From assembly GCF_003675385.1 (NCBI RefSeq), contig NZ_RCWZ01000004.1, positions 434,001 to 498,000 of the forward strand: a DNA stretch of 64,000 nucleotides, read 5' to 3'. Each line of letters starts with the position of its first letter. The stretch's first letter is position 1. The notes under the pieces were generated by a model, which ran no database searches, was not told the DNA's origin, and worked only from the letters and a program-made list of their open reading frames with translations. Source of the DNA: Mucilaginibacter kameinonensis (lineage in GTDB: Bacteria; Bacteroidota; Bacteroidia; Sphingobacteriales; Sphingobacteriaceae). Below, in pieces: positions 1 through 10,400 of this stretch. Made by a program: the position numbers and the translations under genes.

Positions 1-2425
1 GCACATTGGCTGGCTCGGCACCATAAACTACTTTGTTAACCGCGTAAGTAAGGTTTCCGTTGATGTTAAAAGAGAAATCATTGCTGAGTTTTTTGCTGTA
101 GCCCAGGTCAAGCTCGATACCTTTGTTATCAACTTTACCCAGGTTCACGTCCGGCAAAGTTAAACCGGTGTAATCAGGTACCGACGCGCTTGGCGGAACC
201 AGGATATTTCTGCGCGATGAACGAAACGCGTCGACACTTACCGAAAAGGCATGAAACAACTGCGCGTCAAAACCGATGTTAGTAGTTGTAGCAACCTCCC
301 AGGTTATGTTGGCATTAGGCGTTGGGCCTAAAGTAAAACCAGGTGTCTGTGTTGCATTGGGTCCGTAGTAGTAACCGGCACCCAGGTACTGTGAAATCTG
401 GCCGGCCTGCAATCCGTAAGTTTGCAGATATTGAAACGCTGCCACAGCATCGTTACCCGTTTTACCCCATGAACCCCTCAGTTTCAGGTCATCGATAACT
501 GATGAATGGAAGAAAGGTTCCTGTGAGATACGCCATGCAGCCGAAACTGATGGGAAGAAACCGAAGCGCTTACCAGCTGGGAAGTTTGGCGAACCATCAT
601 AACGCATGTTATAATCAAGCAGGTACCTGTCGTCATAATTGTAAGAGAGCCTGCTGATGAAATTTTGGCGGGCAAACTGGGTTGTTGCCGAGTTATTGGT
701 TTGCCCTTCGGTGCTGCCTGCAAACAATTCCTGCACGTTATTACTCAGGAAACCGGTACGGTAAGCATCCAACTCGGTATAAGTTTGCTGTTGCTGCTCG
801 TAAGCCACAAAAGCCTCAATCCCATGTTTACCAAATTTACGCTCATAACCAAGTTTGATGTTGGTTAGCCTGCTTTTGGTTTGATAATTACTGATAGAAA
901 GGTTTGGCGGCACGGTAGAGGTATACTCATCATAGTTAGTGGTGATTTTGTTATAGCTGTAAGCAGGCGGTGGCATAGCGTTAAAGCCTTTGTACGCCCT
1001 GCTATTGACATCATAAGCAAAATAACCGTCCAAATGCAAACCGGGGGTAACTTTAGGTAAAGCCCAGCTAAATGATGTTTTGGTCTGTAAAAAGTCGTAG
1101 GTATTGTGGGTGTAACCTAAATCCTGGTTGAGGATGTAAACCATACTGGTAGCGGGACCGCCACCAATACCAACACCCACTTTCCCATTTGGATAAACTG
1201 GTGTAAGGTAAGGATAGGCATTCCACAACTGCTGGAAAATACCATTGGCGTCATAGCCTGGTGCTTCGCCATTTTTAAATTCACTCCGGTACATCACATC
1301 TACGCCAATTTTAAAATTGTCGGTAGCGGCAATGTCCACGTTGGCGCGGGCGTTATCATTTTTATAATAATCGGCTCCGCTGTTATAAATACTGTTTTGG
1401 TAAAGGTGCTGGCCCGAAATGTAATATTTCACCTTATCCGAACCGCCCCTTAATGTAAGTATGTTGTTGGTTTGTGTTGCCCATTTACGCATAACAGCAT
1501 CCCACCAATTGGTATTCGGGTGGCCAAGCGGATCAGATCCGTCGCGGTATTTCTGAATATCATCGGCAGTATACTCGTGCTGCTGGCCAACCAGGTCGTC
1601 ATATTCATTGGCCGCCTGTGCGTATTGCCATGAACTTAACATTTTAGGTACCCGGGTAGGCTGGGTAATAGAAAAATTAGAGGTAAACGATAAAGTTGCT
1701 TTACCGGCAGTACCCCTTTTGGTGGTAATCAGGATTACACCGTTCGCCGCCCTTGCACCGTAGATAGCTCCCGAGGCGTCTTTCAATACCGTAAAAGATT
1801 CTATGTCGGCAGGATCTAAACGGTTAAAGCCACGGTCGGGAATACCATCAATTACCACCAGCGGACTGGTATTGCCTAATGTTCCTTTACCACGTACAAG
1901 GATGCTGGCATCATCCGCACCAGGTTCACCACTGCGGGTGTTCACGATGAGGCCGGGTACCGCGCCCGCCAAGGTATTGGATACGTTAGCAACCGGCGAT
2001 TTCTCCAGTTCGGTACCTTTAATGGTACTAACCGCGCCGGTAAGGTTTGCTTTTTTCCTGCTTCCGTAACCTATCACTACAACCTCGCCAAGACTGCCCG
2101 CGTTTTTATCAGGTGTCAGGGATACATCGCCATTCCAGTCTTTGGTAACAGGCACGATCTTTTTGGTGTAACCAACAAATGAAAACGAAAGTTTTGCATT
2201 GGCGTCGGGAACGTTGATTTTATAAAAGCCGTTTTGGTCGGTACTGGTGCCCAGGCCCGTGCTCTCCAATAAAATACTTACTCCCGGCAGGGCCTGACCA
2301 TGCTCGTCGGTAACATGGCCAGTGATACTTCTTTTTTGTTGGGCAAAAACGTGCTGATAACAAAGCAGCATGATACAGCACAGCAAATACATGCCCAGTT
2401 TTTTAGGTGGTACTTTTTTTTTCAT
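1..2425 (-). CDS. SusC/RagA-family TonB-linked outer membrane transporter (C-terminus outside window)
   Basis: TonB-dependent outer-membrane receptor of the SusC class, which imports oligosaccharides or peptides with a SusD lipoprotein. Seen: a lysine-rich N-terminus with a signal peptide ending near VFAQ, a carboxypeptidase-like beta-sandwich repeat (GHVTDEHGQALPGVSILL), the motif VVVIGYGSRKKANLTGAVS, then a plug domain with the SusC-type motifs ESFTVLKDASGAIYGARA and NGVILITTKRG. About 808 residues are visible; the family usually runs to 1000-1100, so the end of the barrel and any SusD partner lie beyond base 1. The start is the ATG at 2425, followed by the hydrophobic leader and preceded by a good Bacteroidota promoter. 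The cargo cannot be told from this part alone. Confidence 0.93.
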   Translation of the reverse strand, partial: MKKKVPPKKLGMYLLCCIMLLCYQHVFAQQKRSITGHVTDEHGQALPGVSILLESTGLGTSTDQNGFYKINVPDANAKLSFSFVGYTKKIVPVTKDWNGDVSLTPDKNAGSLGEVVVIGYGSRKKANLTGAVSTIKGTELEKSPVANVSNTLAGAVPGLIVNTRSGEPGADDASILVRGKGTLGNTSPLVVIDGIPDRGFNRLDPADIESFTVLKDASGAIYGARAANGVILITTKRGTAGKATLSFTSNFSITQPTRVPKMLSSWQYAQAANEYDDLVGQQHEYTADDIQKYRDGSDPLGHPNTNWWDAVMRKWATQTNNILTLRGGSDKVKYYISGQHLYQNSIYNSGADYYKNDNARANVDIAATDNFKIGVDVMYRSEFKNGEAPGYDANGIFQQLWNAYPYLTPVYPNGKVGVGIGGGPATSMVYILNQDLGYTHNTYDFLQTKTSFSWALPKVTPGLHLDGYFAYDVNSRAYKGFNAMPPPAYSYNKITTNYDEYTSTVPPNLSISNYQTKSRLTNIKLGYERKFGKHGIEAFVAYEQQQQTYTELDAYRTGFLSNNVQELFAGSTEGQTNNSATTQFARQNFISRLSYNYDDRYLLDYNMRYDGSPNFPAGKRFGFFPSVSAAWRISQEPFFHSSVIDDLKLRGSWGKTGNDAVAAFQYLQTYGLQAGQISQYLGAGYYYGPNATQTPGFTLGPTPNANITWEVATTTNIGFDAQLFHAFSVSVDAFRSSRRNILVPPSASVPDYTGLTLPDVNLGKVDNKGIELDLGYSKKLSNDFSFNINGNLTYAVNKVVYGAEPANV

Positions 2426-2476
2426 AATGGTTTTTAATTTGAATAATTGGTTATTCTGTTCTGGTCTATTCTTTAA

Positions 2477-2507
2477 TAAAGGTAGTAACAAAAATGATAC
2501 GTCCAAA
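2477..2507 (-). promoter_or_regulatory. Bacteroidota-type promoter for the SusC gene
   Basis: Read on the minus strand: TTTG, 19 bases, then TACCTTTA. This matches the Bacteroidota sigma-ABfr consensus TTTG-N19-TAnnTTTG except in the last base. It lies about 50 bases upstream of the SusC ATG at 2425. Confidence 0.6.
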
Positions 2508-2673
2508 CATTTTTATTTTTTTTGGTGAAGATTTATTAGGGAAGGGGAAGATTGGCGGAGAAACGGGATTATTATTTACGGTGGGGATCCCGCTGAATAA
2601 TGGGTTGCCGAGAGTATCGAATAGGAAATCCGTAATTATCAGGCCCGATTAGAGTAGTTGAGGTAAATCAGTA

Positions 2674-2717
2674 TTTGCCCCCATTTTGGGGCACAAGGAA
2701 CATCAAAATGGGGCAAA
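2674..2717. repeat. Inverted repeat between SusC and the three-gene operon
   Basis: Arms at 2674-2688 and 2704-2717 (TTTGCCCCCATTTTG against CAAAATGGGGCAAA) pair over 14 bases with one bulged C. The loop is 15 bases. No gene covers it. It could be a terminator stem, a regulator site or the remains of a mobile-element end. Confidence 0.5.
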
Positions 2718-2741
2718 AATCAAAATCCGAGCATAAAGAAG

Positions 2742-2773
2742 AAACCGCGTAATTAGCTGTAATTAAGCGGTTT
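2742..2773. terminator. Hairpin with U-rich flanks, probable terminator
   Basis: AAACCGC (2742-2748) pairs with GCGGTTT (2767-2773), and inner TAATTA arms (2750-2755 and 2760-2765) extend the stem around a GCTG loop with one mismatch. TTTTCTTGT follows on the plus strand and TTTCTTCTTT on the minus strand. It could end minus-strand transcripts coming from the operon that stops at 3412. Confidence 0.5.
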
Positions 2774-2880
2774 TCTTGTCTAAGAAAGGATTGAGTTTGT
2801 TTGATTTTGACGGTTTACTTTCCGATACAGAAAGTACTGCATATCTGATTATCAGTAACTTAAACGATTCCAGGTACAAA

Positions 2881-2909
2881 TCAGTAACAAATATCGATTT
2901 TGTTACTGA
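2881..2909. repeat. Perfect 11-bp inverted repeat with an extra direct half-site
   Basis: TCAGTAACAAA (2881-2891) is followed after 7 bases by its exact complement TTTGTTACTGA (2899-2909). A further TCAGTAAC lies at 2852-2859. The rest of 2426-3411 holds no convincing gene. The layout would suit a protein-binding site. Confidence 0.45.
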
Positions 2910-3291
2910 GTACTATTCTGTTATCCTTTTGTAGATAACTACGCAATACTAAGCATTACTTTTCAATAATTGTCAAAGTTGTTTTTGACTATAATTGATC
3001 AATAAGCTTATATAGTCTCGTCAGCACGGTGGTGTTTCATCCGCTATTTCAGCTTTGAACAAATCGATCGTGATCAGATGCAAGGTAGGTCTATTTTTTT
3101 GTAGGCAAACAATAAGCATTCGGATCCAAAAAGACATCCGAACGCTCTGCAATGGCAGCTTTCCGTTCAAACCGGCGATATTGTATCCTCACCTCGACCC
3201 TAAATATCTTTCACCTCTTCCCCATCCAGGTGTAATCTACTTTGCCAAACCTATGATGCACTAGCTCACAGTACACTTGAAAAAACCAGTA

Positions 3292-3331
3292 CCGCATTGT
3301 CACCAAAAGCTTGCATTCCTACCACGACTTC
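3292..3331 (-). repeat. Decayed copy of part of the small gene at 10964-11143
   Basis: These 40 bases match 11053-11092 in the same orientation at about 33 positions, without gaps. Read on the minus strand they encode LEVVVGMQAFGDNA, against YEVVMGMLAFGDDA in the other copy. Outside this core the similarity is lost, and the short frame around it (39 codons) does not resemble the intact protein. The two copies bracket the three-gene operon. Confidence 0.5.
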
Positions 3332-3411
3332 CAGATACGCGATGCTTGAAAGGAGCCAAACTGTTAGACCATTGATTAAAAACATACCTTTTCCCAAAAC
3401 TACGGATGTTG

Positions 3412-4050
3412 TTAATTCGGCTCTTCCTTATGCTTGTGTTGAGAAATGACGAATAACAACAAGATAACAAAGAAAACACCTATGTAGAGCATTTCCAAAG
3501 GATCCAGGTGTTCCCCCGATTCTTTAAAAAATAATTTTTCAATGATTTTTAGTGAGGTATAGGATAACAGCGATGAGAAGAACAACTTTTTAGAAACGTT
3601 TAGATATTTTTCAGCATTGGGGTTAGGTTTATTTGCCTTGTTGATCAGCCTGCTCCATTCCAGATCGTAATAGTTCAAAATGCCAAACAATATAAATACC
3701 GGCAAAAAATAGAGGAAAAGCTTCTCGGAAAACTGTAGGATGAACGGAAATTCATGCTCATCAGGAATAGTCAGGAACTTTCCCTGAATATCAACGAATA
3801 ATTGAAACCCGGCATAGGAAATGGAACAGATCAGCAAAGCATAAATCAAATAGACAAGCATATTGTCAATTAACTTCTTACTGATAACTTCTCTGAGAGT
3901 TTCTTTTAGTACTTCATTTATCCAGCACCAGACTTCAGTGATTATCCAATTAGTTTTCTTCCAGGACATGGCCATAAAGGTTTTGATCCCGGTCCCGTGA
4001 TTTAATTTTTCGTCGGGTGTTATTCCGTCGCCGTCGTAGTGGTCTTCCAT
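3412..4050 (-). CDS. Small multi-pass membrane protein, third gene of the GHKL/PRTase operon
   Basis: I do not recognise a named family. The 212-residue protein has a soluble N-terminus of about 60 residues, then hydrophobic stretches near 64-86, 110-128, 156-172 (weaker) and 187-203, and a His/Lys/Glu-rich tail. This predicts three or four membrane passes. Its ATG at 4050 lies inside the preceding receiver gene (31-base overlap), so the two are probably translated together. Inference: it is the membrane anchor, sensor or effector of the operon whose other products carry ATPase, nucleotide-transfer and receiver motifs. A pore-forming effector would be one possibility, but nothing in the sequence proves it. 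Confidence 0.75.
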   Translation of the reverse strand: MEDHYDGDGITPDEKLNHGTGIKTFMAMSWKKTNWIITEVWCWINEVLKETLREVISKKLIDNMLVYLIYALLICSISYAGFQLFVDIQGKFLTIPDEHEFPFILQFSEKLFLYFLPVFILFGILNYYDLEWSRLINKANKPNPNAEKYLNVSKKLFFSSLLSYTSLKIIEKLFFKESGEHLDPLEMLYIGVFFVILLLFVISQHKHKEEPN

Positions 4051-4460
4051 AAAATATTGATTGTATTTCGCGTTTTTATTGCAAGTTCGATTCCTTGGTA
4101 ATGATTTTTGTTGATAAAATTTTTCTTGTCAAACGTAACATCCGTATGAAACTCTGATCTTTCCCAATTTGATACCACGATAGGAATTGCCCGACCAGTA
4201 CGTCGGTGATCCAAATTGATTTGATTGAAGAGCTTCAACCCCAATTCGTCCTGTCCTTTATCTAAGCTCACATCTATGATAAAAAGATCTATTCCGTCAG
4301 GGATCAATTCAATGCCTTCACCCTTATTCAAAGCGGCAATAAGCGCCGGAAGCTCCACTTTTTCGATGTCAAACTTATATTTAGACATCGCTACGCCTTC
4401 AGCAAATAACTTATAATGCTGCGGGTTATCTTCTATGATCAAAGCCTTATAATTCATCAT
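4020..4460 (-). CDS. Stand-alone response-regulator receiver-domain protein
   Basis: A CheY-like receiver domain with no output domain (146 residues). Seen: the acidic pair in LIIEDN (E10, D11), the predicted phospho-acceptor D63 in DLFIIDVSLD, S97 after the hydrophobic strand AIPIVV (the usual Ser/Thr place), and lysines at 112, 113 and 118, one of which would fill the conserved Lys position. The loop after D63 is longer than usual. The ATG overlaps the TGA of the upstream 2075-residue gene (ATGA at 4457-4460), so it is translationally coupled to it; the downstream membrane gene starts inside it. The GHKL modules of the large protein are the natural candidate kinase, but no classical phospho-His motif was found there. 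Confidence 0.85.
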   Translation of the reverse strand: MMNYKALIIEDNPQHYKLFAEGVAMSKYKFDIEKVELPALIAALNKGEGIELIPDGIDLFIIDVSLDKGQDELGLKLFNQINLDHRRTGRAIPIVVSNWERSEFHTDVTFDKKNFINKNHYQGIELAIKTRNTINILWKTTTTATE

Positions 4461-7400
4461 CTTTTGATTTTTATTGAAATTAAGAAATAATCACCATATG
4501 GCTTTACAGGCATGCTGATTGAACAACGGCTGTCTTCTAATTTTTCCACTTCTTTACACATCTTTAATCCGTAGCCTTCCACCTCCTGTGATACAGTATC
4601 GCTTATACGGTTGCCAAAAATCAGTTCAAATTCCGTTTTATTATCCTTCCAGTTAATGGTCCGGTCAACTCCATATTTTTTTTGATTGAGTATCAGTTCC
4701 GGAATAAGACTGTTAACGATGACTACCGGCAGCTTAATTTTGTCGAATTCATTTGGATTAAGAAACTTAACAACTTTGCAGACATCTAGTGAACCGACTT
4801 TACCCAAGCGTTCAGAAAAGTAAATGGTATAAAGTAAGTCCATGAAATAAGCGTAAAAAAACACCTTCTCTCCTTTGTGTTTTTTTGTACTAATGCCCAT
4901 CTGGCTATTAATGGAATTGGTCACTACCAGGAATTCTTTAAATGGGAATGTAGCTTTTTTGATATATTCCAATTCCAAAGCTTCCTTCACATCCTCGATT
5001 TCGTCGTCGACTTCAATTTTTCTCCCGATTTGTTCATAATCCTGTACGATAGCTACCTGATTGGAAATGAAGTCTCCAATGCCGTGCTTTAAATGCCGCT
5101 GATAATTCATAATCGTGCGGTTTTCGAGTAATTCCAGAAAGGTATTACTTGATGTTTCAGACTTGATAAACTCACTCAGCGACTTTCGAAGTAGTAACAA
5201 GAGCCTTAATTTCCGTTCATCGACACGCTCTCCGCTTTCAGATACGATCGTCAGCACTGCTTGCGTGAAAAGTGTTTTGCTCTCTTTGATATCTGACAAA
5301 CGAATGGCCAGTAAGGAAAATGAATTTAATTTACTTAGCGTTTTTATTTCTGAAAAGCTTCCCATCAATTTGTCGTTGATGATGTTTTCCCGATAGCGTA
5401 TTCCTGCCTGCGTCTTGTAGATCTCGATATTAGATGGGCTATGCTCTGCGCCGTTTACATACCGGGATTCAAACATATGCCTGGTCAGCGATCCCTTAAG
5501 GCTTTCATCATCCTCTAGGATACGGTGTACGGGAGGTTTAATACCAAATTCACACGGGGCGAAAACGTACAAGTCCGAATCGTTTGCTGATTCCAGGCTA
5601 TTATAATTGACCGTCAGGTGTGCAGATATTACCTGATTTCCAAGCATTATACCAACTTGCTTGAGCAACTGATTTATCTTGTACTTAAGGTCATTACCTG
5701 TTATAGGTTGCTTATTGGTCTCCGCTCCCCAATTATATAGCATGCTTTTTATTGTTAAAAAACCTTTAAACGCATCCTCACAATTGATAATAAGGTCATC
5801 TCTGATTACCTTAAATTTCGGATCATGCCTGTAACTGCCGAAGAGATGCCTAATATTGATGATCGAAATTGTTTTTTTACCATTGGCGCTTTCATTTAAG
5901 CGGTAATGTTCCCAGAAACGTTCGATGATGGCAGTATTTTCAAGTTTCAGTAAGCGCAGGTAGTGATTAAAGTTACCATTCCGATCGTCTGTTGGATTAT
6001 ATTTGGGCTTACTCCATAAATCCAATTTCAAATTTTTCTCTAAGCGTATCGCTTTTGTTTCATGTTCCTCGATAAGTTCCTGAACTAAGGAAACCAATTG
6101 GTAAATGAACTTTTTTACGGAAACATAGGTATACTTTGATTGCTCCTTTATCGCTTTAAGATGACGGTAAAAGCCCTCTCTCTTGGGGTCAAAAATCAAT
6201 TCCGTGTTATAACTTATCGCAGCTACTTCGAGTTCCTTCTGATCTATATCTTCAATAAGCGTGGTGTAAGCTTCTGACATGATTAGGGCCTCGAGTTCCT
6301 TTAAATATTTGGCTACTTCGATTTTACCAGGAGTATAATCTGTTTGTACAAATAAATTAGTTAACTGGTCGAATATTTTCCTGTTACTTGCAGCAAATTC
6401 AAGATTAAGCATGCTTTCCTGCTCATAAAGCATATCCATAAATTTCTCCAGCGATCTCAAAAAGGTAAGATGGAAAATGTAATTGCTTTTAAGCTGAACA
6501 GAGCGCTTCAAAAGGAATTTGAGCCGTTGAAATTTGGAAAAGTAATTTCTTGATGTGACTTCAAAAAATGTGGCTAATTTCTTTCTATCTATGAACTCCA
6601 TTTCTTTGCGCAGTCCCTCTAATTCGTAAAGCACCCACTGAAACGCCGCGTTCCTAACACCTTTATAGTACACCAATGGCGTACTGCACAATAATTTCAA
6701 TATGACGTATTTCACATTGTGCGCATATTTTTCTATAATGTCTTTATGATGGCTATCATTAGCTAAACCATTCAAAATGAAATTGATCAGGTTTTCCAGA
6801 CTATGCTGATCTGCATGAAAAAAATCATGTATGGGCTGTTGATATTCATAATTCATCGCACCGCTATCCATCTGTGTTGCAGACCGGATCTCAAACAAAT
6901 TATATAAATGATGTAAAACTAACAGCTGAAATAACTTCTTGTCAAAATAAGCAACATCATCCCTGATCCGATTCGGTACGCTTTCTTCGATATCTACCGG
7001 TTCCAGTTTGTTCAGCTTGGTCAGGAACAGCAGTCTGATAGCATCGAGTGACGAGGTCTCGGCAAGAGCATTATACCGTTTACGCTCTTTCGCCAATGGA
7101 AATTCGCTGTCAGGTTCCTCAATAACTGCATTATTCAGCTTTGCAAAATATAATAAGCGGCTATGTTCTTCTGCATTTAACGAAGGTAATTTGATCATCA
7201 AGTTATCCTCGCAATCATATGACATCCTGTTAATAAGTGAAATACAAAAATCGATCCCTCTTCCGGTTAAATATTTATTCCGTATATATTTGACGATGTA
7301 ATTAATCTCTAAGAAGGAATTGATGGAAGACAAAACATCATCCACAAAAATAACAATATCCGCCTGATGTAATCCGTCGGCGTAAAGTGATTCTGTATTC

Positions 7401-10400
7401 TCGATATAATCTTCGCCTAAGGAGATCGTCAGGCAATTGGCCGTATATTCAAACAAATATTCATTAACTAAATCAATAAAATTGGACTTAGTTCCGGTCG
7501 CCGGGGTCAGTAGTACCACCTTCTTGAAGGCAAGGACACTTTCGTTAAAGACGTCTTTCTTCAGGCGCCTGAGCCACTCAATGATCGATTGGCGATTATT
7601 CGATACCACCTGGCCAGACCTTGAGAAATATAAATAATTATTCCGACCTTTCGTAATATTACCATATAACAAGGAATGCCGGAGGTCCAATGGGTTTCGG
7701 CCGTAATCATTACAGGATTTTACTTTTGGATACCCAAATATAAGTGTGGGCGTAATGGAGGTCCTGCCGGTCTCAATAAGGCATTTTTCCGCAACGATAT
7801 CGTCTGGGTTACACAGGTCACAATTATCGGCATCCTTCCAGCTAGTATAGACGGGGATAAAATAGCGCTGAAATGTGTACTCATCCTCATTTGAACCATT
7901 GAAAGATTTTAACCTTACAGTCTTCCAGTTACGATTGATAGACACCCAGTTATAGGTCCGGTTCAATAATTCATCATCATAAAGGAAAAAATCCAGTCCT
8001 GCATCCTCGTCCTGTTTTTCGCTCGCCATTCGCTCAAAAGGTCTGTCATGCTCATCCCTGTGACCGACAAGAATAAGATTAAGGCTCTCGGGCAATATGA
8101 AATATCTACTGGCATATTTATAACTTTCCTGGGTGCGGAAGATTTCGTCCAGCTGGTTTTTGATCTTCAGCGAGGTTGAAAAGCTTGATGCTATCGGCAC
8201 AAGGATCAAGATGTTTTTACTAACAGTTTCCAGGCCTTTAGATAATCGTCCGTCTTTGATTGTATTGTGATTGAATTCGATCCGAAGGTCCCGGACGTGT
8301 TTATTTTTACTAAGGATATTCCTGATCGTACTGGTCAGAAACGAAGAGTAATCTTCATAACCAATGATGGTCATTTTAAAAACAGGATCGGTTGCTCCTA
8401 AGGCATCCTCCCGCAGCAGCTCATCATCATATTGCGCAATGACGCCGACAATGGCTTTTGAAATAAGGTAAGAAAATGGCGTTGTAAAAAAGCTATTTTG
8501 AAATAAACGTTTTGCGTAATAAAAATCTTTGATATGAATTTTTGAGCCTAGCCGGAAATGCGTATCGGAAATCTTGTACCCTTTGTTATTAGTATCGTAA
8601 TTATTTTCAGCATTAAATTCTTTATTGAGAGAGAATTGAACAGAATGTTCAAATATGGTGAGTTCATTGCCGTCAGGATATTTATTCTTGATAAGCAACT
8701 CGAAATACAACAACTTGTCTGCATGAAAAAGCTTTGAATTTGACAGGACATATCTTGAATCCGCACCATCTGTTTGTGACGGCTCTTTTAAAAAATCTTT
8801 TCTGAAGCTGTAATGGTGCCTCCAAATGTTCTTATTTAAAATATCGAAAGAAGTCTGACTTGCGCCGGTTAATAATGTGGCCCCATACCGCCTGATTTCT
8901 CTTCGGTCAGCCAGTTCTTTATAACTATAAAATAATACCCTACTTTCATTGTTCCAAAATTGCAAAGCCCCCTGGTCCGAGATCGACCGCCTTATTGCGA
9001 TGATATTTCGAATAATATCATAATGCAGGTTAAATACGATCACGTCAGAGAAATAAAGAGACAGGGCGGATAAAAGCCTGATCCACTGACTTTCATTTTC
9101 AGCTCCCAAAAATGCTGCGTTGATCAGCAGGATATCCTCCCCGATCTGCGGCGCCAAATCTGAAAGCTGCCGATATACTCCGGCAATGCCTCCGTATTTT
9201 GTTGTCTGCTGCCCAACCTGAGCTGCCAGCGGCTGATAATATCGGATCGGCCTCTTATCAACTATTCCGGACTTCGTTATTCTATCCCATTCGACAATCT
9301 CATATTCATCCAGTTTTTGAAAAGCATTGATATTGGTAGCTTCCTTTCGCTTGTCTTTCAGAAAAACATCGTTTTTATCGGCAGTTGGACCCTGAAATCC
9401 AACAGGAACTATACAACTGTAAGCAGTCCCCAAACTCCTTGCCGAACTTAAAGATTGAACATAATCTGTATTAGAAGGCCCGTGATAAGCAATAAACCCT
9501 TCGCTCAGGGATTGTGACCGGATAAAACCATTATATTGAGATTTAATGATATGGGTAAAATAATGCAACCCAAACCGGCTGATCAATTTGTTCTGTTGAT
9601 GATCTAAGCGTTGATACTTATCTATATCAACAATAAAAAAGTCTTGGAAGTGATAATCTTCCCCAATCACTTTTGCGTCAACAAGCCCCCCGACGTCCGA
9701 AATGACATTGTCCTGGATCAGGTCTTTAAAACTTTTCAAATAAGTCTCACGTATCGACTCCTCACCAATGTCGACCATCTCAATAGTCAAATAATGGCTT
9801 GCATTACATTGTTCTGTGAACGTTTTTTCTTCTTTCTCTTTCAAAACTGCCATCCGCCTGGCATCGAACAAACGACAGCTGATGATGCCTTTCCCGGTGC
9901 TGGAATGTTCAACGGCGTTCAAAGAAAGTTCTTTCAACCCGCGGCTGATATCGACCGCGAAACTTGCAAAATAATTTATTTTTTCCCTGTCCCTTGAAAT
10001 TATTTCCCTTTTTTTCCTATCGTTAACATTGCGGTTCTCATAAAGGTCATCTGCCATGAGCAAACTCATGATACAAGTTTCTATGAAAGTTAAATTCAGC
10101 AAGGCTTCTGTATCGTAGAGAGCTGAACCGTCCGGATATTGCGTTAAGGTTACAATGTCCGCCATCAACCTGTCCATATAAGCCTTCCAAAGCCGGTCTG
10201 ATGTGCCCTGCGAATACCGCCTGACAAAATATTTGTCTATATCATTTTTATCTTCAGTAAATATCAGTGGTGTAAATTTTCGGGATGCAACAGGCTGATC
10301 GCTTAAGTTATGAGTGATCGTTTGAATTTCGCCAGTCTCACGATCAGCCATTTTCGATCTCAAAATGATTTTACCTGCAAGCCAGGGGTTCAAATAGATG

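Noticed and set aside
3055..3264. 69-codon plus-strand frame in the gap before the three-gene operon
   Set aside because: No motif, and composition is not protein-like; a remnant is possible but cannot be supported.
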